This document shows, piece by piece, positions 16,773 to 22,826 of a stretch of DNA of 31,403 bases. The notes beneath the pieces were generated by a model. It searched no databases, was not told the origin of the DNA, and saw only the letters and a list, made by a program, of their open reading frames with translations. This DNA is from a virus: positions 1-31,403 of the IMG/VR virus record IMGVR_UViG_3300021959_000227. One strand, given 5' to 3'. Positions within the stretch are counted from its first letter, which is position 1. Each line of letters opens with the position of its first letter. A program made the position numbers and the translations under genes.

Positions 16773-16893
16773 GCGCCGTATCCCTTCTAAATCTCAGTGA
16801 ATGGAAATGGATCAGCGGAAGTGCCTCTCCACATCCTTGAGTGAGTTTGCACACCTCAGACAGTGTCACGACAAAAGTTTTTTTAAATACAAC

Positions 16894-17052
16894 TCAATCT
16901 TCTGGCATTCCAACCGAAATCATGTGAGCGACAAGGGAGCAAATAGAAATCCAGATAGCCCAAGTCAAAGTAGACCCAGAGAGCGTCAGGAGAACGAGAA
17001 GGGTTCCACCGATAGTAAATCCCAGTGCTAATAACTCTTTGATGTACTTCAT
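16894..17052 (-). CDS. 52-residue membrane protein with two transmembrane segments
   Basis: This gene is short and easily missed. It has a very good ribosome site (AAGGAAG, six bases before the ATG at 17052), which overlaps the stop codon region of the Thr-rich gene. The protein starts MKYIKELLALGFTIGGTLLV and continues into a second hydrophobic stretch (WAIWISICSLVAHMISVG), with a short acidic end (MPED). Two membrane helices in about 50 residues fit a holin, antiholin or other lysis helper, but no family is recognised. It closes the lysis-like cassette before the capsid genes. Confidence 0.7.
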   Translation of the reverse strand: MKYIKELLALGFTIGGTLLVLLTLSGSTLTWAIWISICSLVAHMISVGMPED

Positions 17053-17062
17053 GGATGCTTCC

Positions 17063-18670
17063 TTAATGCTTCGTTCTTCTCTGTACTGATCCTCCTGAAA
17101 TGGAACTGCTGGCTGTCACCGCGGCTGTTACGGCAATAATGCTTCTTCTTGTACTTACTGGAACTTTACTGTCCGCTGGAACGTAAGAATTAAAAGCATC
17201 GTTTCCAAAAATATCAACTTGATCTTCAAACTCTTCTTTAACCTCTTTTGGCGCATCCGACAGTGCTTCTGCGACAATTACCAAAACTCCGTCATCCAAA
17301 TCCTCAAATCCCTCGTCTGTTACAAGGGCGACAACGTCTTCCACAGAAACATCATCTTGAAGAACCGAAACAACCTCTTCGTACAATTCTTCGTCTTCAA
17401 TTTTCTCTAAGACGATTTCTTGACTTTCTGAAACAACTACCGTTTTAGGAACTTCAGTCGTAGTTGTGGTGGAGGTTGATGAGGTGCTTATCACACGCAC
17501 CGTCGTAGTAGTTGGCAAAATAGTAGTCGTCGTAGATGTCGATGGTGGAATGGTGCTGGTTGATGTTGACGGGGGTAAAGACGTAGTTGTCGGAACCGTC
17601 GTTGGTGGAAGTGTTGTTGGAGCGACTGTGGTAGAGGTCACTACCGGGGCAATAGTTGTCGTTGTTGGTGGTATCCATATCGTTGTTGTTGGGGGCAGAG
17701 TAGTTGTTGGGGGGACAGTGGTGGTTGTTGTAGTAGTGCTGGTGGTAGTAGTGCTGGTAGTGCTGGTAGTGGTACTTGTTGTTGTGCTGGTGGTAGTTGA
17801 AGTAGTTGTAACCACTGGAGCAGAAACGGATAACTCAACTTGGTTTGACCAGCCAGAGTACATTGACAAAGTGTCGTTGTCTGAACGAACATCGAAAACA
17901 TACGTTTTGTCTAAACCACCAGTCGATTCAAACAAATTAAATCCAAGGGTAATTTCAGTATTGAGAGCGTTTTCGTCGCCCACATTTCCTGTGGCAACAC
18001 CCCAGCCAGCATCGGGTGGAATTCTCCAAGATATTGCGTAACGCTCAGGGTCAACGTTGCCAATGTTTGGTGCATCCCAATCAAGCAACACACCCTCGCT
18101 AGTTAACTCTGCCACCAAATTCATCGGCGGTCCGATTGTTTGAGGTTCGGTTGTCGTAGTTGTAGTAGAGGTGGTTGTGCTAGTGGTTGTTGACGTACTT
18201 GTGGTGGTCGTTGTAGGGACGTTCGGTGAAGCACCATCAAACGTTAAATCCGTGACGATTTCGTATGTACCGTCACCCCAATCATTCGTATTACCAAGAC
18301 CTACCTGAGAACAGCAGTAGCCTGCGCGCAATCTATAGTCGCCAGCGTTCAAGGTCGTGTAGATTTTCGACGACACACACTGGTCATTGGAGTTGTGGTT
18401 GCCGTCATCATTCTGGGCGATCAGATCACCCGTTGATTCAGGGTTGTCGTCATACAGCCACAGATATGGGTCGGTCGTGACTGCTTCGCATGACTCGTTG
18501 CTGTTTCCGTAGATAACAACAAGAGTGCTGTCGTTATCAATGGTGAAATACCAGTCAGACTCTTCAGTGACCGTGTAAGCGAATGCGTAAGCAGGAGATG
18601 GAGATAGCCAAGCAAGGGCTAGAACAGAAGCAAATAAAAACTTACTTAAAAAAGCAAGTTTTCTTTTCAC
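17063..18670 (-). CDS. Secreted, Thr-rich surface protein with PPC-like and FN3-like domains
   Basis: The product is 535 residues. Residues 1-29 are a signal peptide with a basic start, a hydrophobic core and AYA before the likely cut. Residues 33-146 resemble a pre-peptidase C-terminal domain (YFTIDNDSTLVVIYGN; LNAGDYRLRAGYCC). A Thr-rich linker (152-175) leads to a fibronectin type III-like domain (181-283; PPMNLVAELTSEGVLLDWDA). Next is a 120-residue Thr/Ser/Pro linker (287-406) and a helical acidic domain (408-490). The C-terminus has RRSIIAVTAAVTASSS, a weak hydrophobic segment, and a basic tail. It has no obvious virion role. The style matches cell-surface proteins of Acidimicrobiia, so acquisition from a host is likely (inference). 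The start is GTG at 18670 with a weak ribosome site. Confidence 0.75.
   Translation of the reverse strand: MKRKLAFLSKFLFASVLALAWLSPSPAYAFAYTVTEESDWYFTIDNDSTLVVIYGNSNESCEAVTTDPYLWLYDDNPESTGDLIAQNDDGNHNSNDQCVSSKIYTTLNAGDYRLRAGYCCSQVGLGNTNDWGDGTYEIVTDLTFDGASPNVPTTTTTSTSTTTSTTTSTTTTTTEPQTIGPPMNLVAELTSEGVLLDWDAPNIGNVDPERYAISWRIPPDAGWGVATGNVGDENALNTEITLGFNLFESTGGLDKTYVFDVRSDNDTLSMYSGWSNQVELSVSAPVVTTTSTTTSTTTSTTTSTTSTTTTSTTTTTTTVPPTTTLPPTTTIWIPPTTTTIAPVVTSTTVAPTTLPPTTVPTTTSLPPSTSTSTIPPSTSTTTTILPTTTTVRVISTSSTSTTTTTEVPKTVVVSESQEIVLEKIEDEELYEEVVSVLQDDVSVEDVVALVTDEGFEDLDDGVLVIVAEALSDAPKEVKEEFEDQVDIFGNDAFNSYVPADSKVPVSTRRSIIAVTAAVTASSSISGGSVQRRTKH
17453..17812. repeat. Low-complexity triplet repeat encoding a Thr/Ser/Pro linker
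   Basis: The plus strand here is dominated by GTT, GTA, GTGG and GTC words. On the minus strand these are ACN and TCN codons for Thr and Ser interspersed with PP. Such DNA is prone to slippage, so linker length may vary between strains. Confidence 0.8.
18146..18217. repeat. Short triplet repeat encoding a Thr/Ser linker
   Basis: A 24-codon run of Thr with periodic Ser joins the PPC-like and FN3-like domains of the secreted protein. Same composition as the longer linker at 17453-17812. Confidence 0.75.
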
Positions 18671-18694
18671 CGTTCTACATCAAATGCGAGGGCA

Positions 18695-18919
18695 TTATTC
18701 ATCATCTTTCTTCATGCCCTTCGCACCAAAGTAACCTCCAAGGATACCAATAACACCGCCGAGGGCAGTTTGGACAAGCGTCATCACATCCGATGAGACT
18801 TCAACCGCTTCATTGGTCGTTTGCGTCTCAATCGCGGCAACGACATAGTCGCCAACAATCGCCGCGAGGATGGCAATAATGACACCAACGGACAGTACAT
18901 ACATGGTTTTATCTTTCAC
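18695..18919 (-). CDS. Small membrane protein, holin-like
   Basis: The product is 74 residues if it starts at GTG 18919, which overlaps the endolysin stop as GTGA and has GGGAG about ten bases upstream; ATG 18904 is an alternative. The first hydrophobic helix (MYVLSVGVIIAILAAIVGDY) is followed by a short polar loop and a second helix (LVQTALGGVIGILGGYFGAK), then a charged tail (GMKKDDE). Two helices with a charged C-terminus directly behind an endolysin is a typical holin or antiholin layout. No family match is claimed. Confidence 0.7.
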   Translation of the reverse strand: MKDKTMYVLSVGVIIAILAAIVGDYVVAAIETQTTNEAVEVSSDVMTLVQTALGGVIGILGGYFGAKGMKKDDE

Positions 18920-19962
18920 GAAAACATCACTCCCCAAGTTTTCGGACCAACTACTCCATCGCTCGGACCGCACTCTGGGTGCTTGCTTTGCCAAGCCTTG
19001 ACTGAACGCTCAGTTGCCGGTCCGAAATCTCCATCCGGTTTTGCCCCAACCTTTGCCTGAACAAGTTTGACGCTTTCACCCTTGCTACCACGACGAATTG
19101 ATTTGCCGGGATACGGATGTGAACTGACCTTAGGAGCAGGAGCAGGAGCAGGCGTTGACTTCTTATTGCAATCACAGTTCGCGGCATGCTCGCTGGACAT
19201 GTTGCCCCATACACCATCCGCTTGTAGACCGTGCTTCTTTTGCCAAGCCTTAACTGCGATATCAGTCTTTGAACCCCAGTCACCGTCTACTGGGCTTGCC
19301 CCAACAATCTTTTGGATTTCTTTGACTGCTTCACCCCTTGCTCCCTTACGAAGAGACTGGTTGCCCTGTGCCTCTGCTGGAAGACTTTCAACCTCTGGCT
19401 GTGCGTTAGGGTCAGGTTTTGCGTCACCCAAGCAATATTGCCAGTGCCATGCTTCCCACCACTTAGAGTTACGGTCAGAAGTCTGAAGATAGAAGCCGTA
19501 CTTTGGCGCATTCTCGCAGAGCCAGTCGAAACAGGCTCCACCCATGCCGCGGAGTTTGCCAGCACTGTCCTCATACGCAAGGTCAATAGCAAGTCCCCAA
19601 CCGTGGTTGGAACCCTTGGTTCCGGTCGGGTCTGGAACAGCGGACGGTGCCTTACCGGGCTTGAGATACCAAGTCTTGCCTTCATATTGGCGAGCAACCT
19701 GTGGCGAACGACCAAAGTCGGTAGTCGAATAGCGATCCATGAACATGTTCAACTGGCTTTGGAACGAACGGTAATCACCAACGTTACGGAGTTTGTGTCC
19801 TGCCGCGAGAGCCGCGTCATACATCTTGTTGAACTCTTCAACGACAGGAGCGTACATACGCCCACCCGTCTTAACGCGAGCAAGCATAGACTCTGGCAAC
19901 TGACCATTCTTCAGGCCATTCATCGCTGATGGCATTTGCAACTTGATGCAGGGGTAGCCCAT
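18916..19962 (-). CDS. Endolysin: M15 (VanY-like) peptidase with two peptidoglycan-binding domains
   Basis: The product is 348 residues without a signal peptide, so export would depend on a holin. Residues about 35-178 form the D-Ala-D-Ala carboxypeptidase/L-Ala-D-Glu endopeptidase-like M15 domain: DYRSFQSQLNMF, SNHGWGLAIDL (H120, D127) and WHWQY (H173) supply zinc ligands and active-site residues. Two PG_binding_1-type repeats follow (201-260 and 287-348), each with the signature 'G..GE.VK..Q...GA...DGD.G..T...VKAWQ'. They are joined by a Pro/Ala-rich linker with CDC. The peptidase domain is a paralogue of the one in the tail hub. The ATG at 19962 has AGGAGA ten bases upstream. Confidence 0.9.
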   Translation of the reverse strand: MGYPCIKLQMPSAMNGLKNGQLPESMLARVKTGGRMYAPVVEEFNKMYDAALAAGHKLRNVGDYRSFQSQLNMFMDRYSTTDFGRSPQVARQYEGKTWYLKPGKAPSAVPDPTGTKGSNHGWGLAIDLAYEDSAGKLRGMGGACFDWLCENAPKYGFYLQTSDRNSKWWEAWHWQYCLGDAKPDPNAQPEVESLPAEAQGNQSLRKGARGEAVKEIQKIVGASPVDGDWGSKTDIAVKAWQKKHGLQADGVWGNMSSEHAANCDCNKKSTPAPAPAPKVSSHPYPGKSIRRGSKGESVKLVQAKVGAKPDGDFGPATERSVKAWQSKHPECGPSDGVVGPKTWGVMFS

Positions 19963-19967
19963 GATAA

Positions 19968-20249
19968 TTATTTCTCCTGTGTTGTTTCTGAGGTGCTTCG
20001 TACGACACGCGCACCAAGGAAGGCTTCGTTAATTTCCTCTTGCGTCAGTTCGCCATCAAGAGATGCCGCGGCAAGTCGCTCCAAAACCTGAGCAACCGCA
20101 ACAAAACCCGCAAGAGCCGCGGCTTTCCACAACGGAATACCGCCGACAATAGATGCACCAGACAAGATGCCGAGAGAGGACATGGCAAACGTCGCAAAAA
20201 TGCGAACAAAGATGTCTTTAATCATGCCCCTATTTTTTAGGAGGGGCAT
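19968..20249 (-). CDS. Holin-like membrane protein (r1t type), longer paralogue
   Basis: The product is 93 residues from ATG 20249 or 85 from ATG 20225. It is Ala/Gly-rich and hydrophobic through residues about 15-60, with SLGILSGASIVGGIPLWKAA and ALAGFVAVAQVLERLAA, then DGELTQEEINEAFLG and a hydrophilic tail. The 'LWKAA..AGF.AV..VLERLA' pattern matches r1t-type holins of Gram-positive phages. It is paralogous to the next gene upstream (20256-20474), sharing W-K, AG-x-x-AV and DG-x-L-x-x-x-EI-x-x-AF. Both possible start codons lie in a perfect 8-bp inverted repeat, suggesting start choice by RNA structure. ATG 20249 has GGAGAG nine bases upstream. Confidence 0.75.
   Translation of the reverse strand: MPLLKNRGMIKDIFVRIFATFAMSSLGILSGASIVGGIPLWKAAALAGFVAVAQVLERLAAASLDGELTQEEINEAFLGARVVRSTSETTQEK
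20224..20249 (-). promoter_or_regulatory. Start-region hairpin enclosing two in-frame start codons
   Basis: ATGCCCCT (20224-20231) is the exact reverse complement of AGGGGCAT (20242-20249), with a 10-base A/T-rich loop. Read on the minus strand, the first ATG opens the 5' arm and the second ATG (and its AGGGG ribosome site) closes the 3' arm. If the hairpin forms, both starts are partly hidden. Confidence 0.7.
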
Positions 20250-20255
20250 AAAAGA

Positions 20256-20474
20256 TCACTCTCCGAAAGCGTCAGTGATTTCAGCCGAGGAAAGGTTTCC
20301 GTCACGAAGTCCAACTGCCAGTTTTTGAACAACTGCGAGGACTGCGATGGCTCCAGCCATAACGCTGGACTTCCACACGGCAACATCAACAAGTGCGCCA
20401 GCCAAAATGTTTGGAATTGCGCTCGCCGCGAAAACTGAGGCGAGACGAAGACCGAGAGACTTGAAATCAGGCAT
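20256..20474 (-). CDS. Holin-like membrane protein (r1t type), shorter paralogue
   Basis: The product is 72 residues: a short amphipathic start (MPDFKSLGLRLASVFAAS), a hydrophobic body with AIPNILAGALVDVAVWKSSV and AGAIAVLAVVQKLAVGL, and DGNLSSAEITDAFGE at the end. It resembles the neighbouring 19968-20249 product over the second half and has the same r1t-holin look. ATG 20474 has AAGGAAG six bases upstream. Two adjacent paralogues could form a mixed or antagonistic holin pair (inference). Confidence 0.75.
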   Translation of the reverse strand: MPDFKSLGLRLASVFAASAIPNILAGALVDVAVWKSSVMAGAIAVLAVVQKLAVGLRDGNLSSAEITDAFGE

Positions 20475-20489
20475 GATTGCTTCCTTTTA

Positions 20490-21818
20490 TCAGATGAACA
20501 AGAACTCGTCGTTGTTCGGGCTAATTGAAGGAGCCGGAACATGAACGACAGGCGCGGCAGTCGAAACAAGCGAAGGAACGTTGCGGACAACATTTGCTTG
20601 CGGACGAGATGCCGTACGACGAGAAGCCGAAACACTCTGAACCTTTGACAGAGTGCTGATTTCGTTGCGAATCTGTGCAGTAGTAACGTTGCTCTTAGCA
20701 ATCTTTTCTGCAAGCGTAATGTCATCACCGCTGTCAATTCCAGCCTCAATGCGGAGGCGAGCAAGACGGAGTGAAGCAAAGGTGCGCTTTGATGCGGTTG
20801 TTGCATCTGTTGCCCACTCGCCATCGGCGTAGGCGACCTCGCCCATACCCTCTCCATCAGCATTCACATCAACTTCAGTGCGAAGGTCTTCAATGGCGTG
20901 GTCAACACCACCAGCAACTGGGGCGGTAACATCTTGGTCAACAGCAGGCTCTGCCATTGAAACGCCACCGGCCTCGGTTACATCAACGCTCATCGCTTCA
21001 GGAGCATCCTGCCAACCACCCGGAGTCGTCACATCAACGTCAGAATTCTGAGCCGATGGGATGGTTCCTTCTGTGGTCGCGGCTGGTGCCTCTTCTGCAC
21101 CCTCTGCCCAAGGCTGTGCTGGGTTGTCGATGTCTGCACGACGACGAAGTTGTGCTGAACGACGATTAGCAACTGCTAGACGACGGCGCAAAGAATCATT
21201 CTGTCCCTGCAACTCAGCAATCTGATTTGCCTGAGCCTGAATGATGCTACGCATTTTGTTGGTCGAAGCCGTATGGCGCATTGAACGCTCTCCTTGTTGA
21301 CGACGGTAGAACTTCTGTGTCTTCCGTGGATTTAACGTGGCGTTGACAGTGTTACCGCCAACTTCTTCTTCATCATCCTCATCCTCTTCTTCTTCCTCTT
21401 CCTCAAAGGCAGGAGATTTAAAGAGATTTGGATTAATCGGACCGGATCGCATGTCTGCTTTTTGTGCAATATCTAAATTCGGCTCTTGGAATGGTTCTGG
21501 GGGTGGAATGTGACCACAAACACGGCAACGTCCATCGCTATCCCAAGAATCATCCTCACCACAAACAGGGCAGTCTTTAAGGCGAAGTGTGTCGACGTTT
21601 TCTGGAGCAGTCAATTCTCCATAAGCAAGACTTTTCATAGAAGAATCTTCTATGTCTACCGAGCCTTCCTTTGATGCCCACGCATTATCCACCATGTTCG
21701 GGTACGGACGACCGTTCTCCTTGGCACGACGTTTCGCCTTTGCTTTTTGCTCAGGAGTAAGTTTCTTTGATTTTTCTTTGGGATTTTTCTTTTCCCAAAA
21801 TTCTTTCTTTTCAGCCAT
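20490..21818 (-). CDS. Acidic coiled-coil protein with zinc ribbon, possible scaffold
   Basis: The product is 442 residues. Residues 1-35 are very Lys-rich. Residues 83-102 have CPVC and CRVC (Cys83, 86, 98, 101), a zinc-ribbon pattern. Residues 138-152 are nearly all Glu/Asp. Residues about 178-228 predict a coiled coil rich in Gln/Arg (ANQIAELQGQNDSLRRRLAV), flanked by MRHTAS. A low-complexity Asp/Val/Ala stretch (240-335) follows, then a helical piece (346-394) between KRTFAS and SASRRTASR. Acidic and coiled-coil content, and position after the protease and before the capsid genes, would suit a scaffold cleaved by that protease (inference). ATG 21818 has a GGTGAG site close by. Confidence 0.65.
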   Translation of the reverse strand: MAEKKEFWEKKNPKEKSKKLTPEQKAKAKRRAKENGRPYPNMVDNAWASKEGSVDIEDSSMKSLAYGELTAPENVDTLRLKDCPVCGEDDSWDSDGRCRVCGHIPPPEPFQEPNLDIAQKADMRSGPINPNLFKSPAFEEEEEEEDEDDEEEVGGNTVNATLNPRKTQKFYRRQQGERSMRHTASTNKMRSIIQAQANQIAELQGQNDSLRRRLAVANRRSAQLRRRADIDNPAQPWAEGAEEAPAATTEGTIPSAQNSDVDVTTPGGWQDAPEAMSVDVTEAGGVSMAEPAVDQDVTAPVAGGVDHAIEDLRTEVDVNADGEGMGEVAYADGEWATDATTASKRTFASLRLARLRIEAGIDSGDDITLAEKIAKSNVTTAQIRNEISTLSKVQSVSASRRTASRPQANVVRNVPSLVSTAAPVVHVPAPSISPNNDEFLFI

Positions 21819-21824
21819 ACAGTC

Positions 21825-22826
21825 TCACCAACTCTTATTGAGGTCTTTGACAGAAGGCAACAGTGCGGTTGCCATAATTGGATCATTGATTGAAGAAGAC
21901 TTGCCAAAAACCAGACGATGTGCGTGTTCAAGCACACGCCCCGGCTTTAGCCCACGTTTTTGAGAGTGCGACCACAACTCACCGATGTACGCATCCCAAG
22001 TCGGCATAATTTTTGCGTTGCCATGACCAGAAGGGCGAGATGGAAGCGGTGTGCGTATAAGCAAATCTTCAAAGTCATTCCACGACATTTTGCTCACCGT
22101 AGAGAAATCAGGAATGACACAGAACTCGCCGTCCGGTCCGGTCACTGGATCGCTTAAATAAGAAAGACGGTACTGAATTTCTTGTTCAGAAAAACCACCC
22201 GAAAATTCGTCTTCCTCAAACACTTTTCTCATATCAGCCTTCGTTGTTTGGCGACCAGAGAACTGGATGACGTAGTCGTCCTGAACCAAGCCCGACCAGT
22301 ACCAACCGTAAGCCATCACATACGCCCACAGGCTCCACGGATCATCAATGGCAGAGAACCCAAGCCGGTAGAACGAACTACGCAAAAAATCATCGGATTG
22401 ACTCCACGGGTTATTGCCAACCGAATATGCCTGCTCAATAGTAAAAGGTCTGCTCTTGTCGTGGACTCTCCAAAACAAACCTGACCGACCGGCTGAATAT
22501 CGCATCTCGGAGCGCATCTTCTGCCTAAGCCATCGGTCGTCGGGGTCGTCAGACCTTAAAACACGTTGATATTCTTGTTCGACCAACCTGCTACTGCTAT
22601 CCCAACTTGTCTTTCTGTCCGAAAGACCTTTTGAAAAGCCTGCTTGATAACGCCAACCCCTGTCGTAGCGTGCCTCAAGAACACTTGTGTTGTTGCCGTA
22701 CTTAATAGCGTCCCGATAGCCCTCTAGCCATTCATGGTCACGCTGGTCGGCGGTCTTATTGATGCCGTCAACTGGGATAAACTTTTCCCCAATTTCCCAC
22801 TCTTCCTGAGGAAAAAATTCGTTCAT
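21825..22826 (-). CDS. Unknown 333-residue protein
   Basis: I do not recognise this protein. It is rich in Trp, Tyr, Arg and Asp and looks soluble, with YRLGFSAIDDPWSLWAYVMA and YGWYWSGLVQDDYVIQFSGR in the middle; the C-terminus ends SVKDLNKSW. There is no signal peptide or zinc motif. ATG 22826 (overlapping the protease stop as ATGA, with GGGGA eight bases upstream) is preferred over the GTG at 22832. It probably belongs to the same head-assembly operon as the protease, because of the coupling, but nothing in the sequence names a function. Confidence 0.65.
   Translation of the reverse strand: MNEFFPQEEWEIGEKFIPVDGINKTADQRDHEWLEGYRDAIKYGNNTSVLEARYDRGWRYQAGFSKGLSDRKTSWDSSSRLVEQEYQRVLRSDDPDDRWLRQKMRSEMRYSAGRSGLFWRVHDKSRPFTIEQAYSVGNNPWSQSDDFLRSSFYRLGFSAIDDPWSLWAYVMAYGWYWSGLVQDDYVIQFSGRQTTKADMRKVFEEDEFSGGFSEQEIQYRLSYLSDPVTGPDGEFCVIPDFSTVSKMSWNDFEDLLIRTPLPSRPSGHGNAKIMPTWDAYIGELWSHSQKRGLKPGRVLEHAHRLVFGKSSSINDPIMATALLPSVKDLNKSW

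Noticed and set aside
17466-18041. Plus-strand 191-residue frame rich in Val and Gly
   Set aside because: It is the antisense image of the Thr-rich linker (ACN codons read as GTN). No ribosome site or domain.
19312-19929. Plus-strand 205-residue frame
   Set aside because: Antisense to the endolysin, whose domains are clear; no motif on the plus strand.
20237-20863. Minus-strand 208-residue frame overlapping the holin-like genes
   Set aside because: It is out of frame with two well-supported genes and consists of shadow-type Leu/Arg/Ser sequence.
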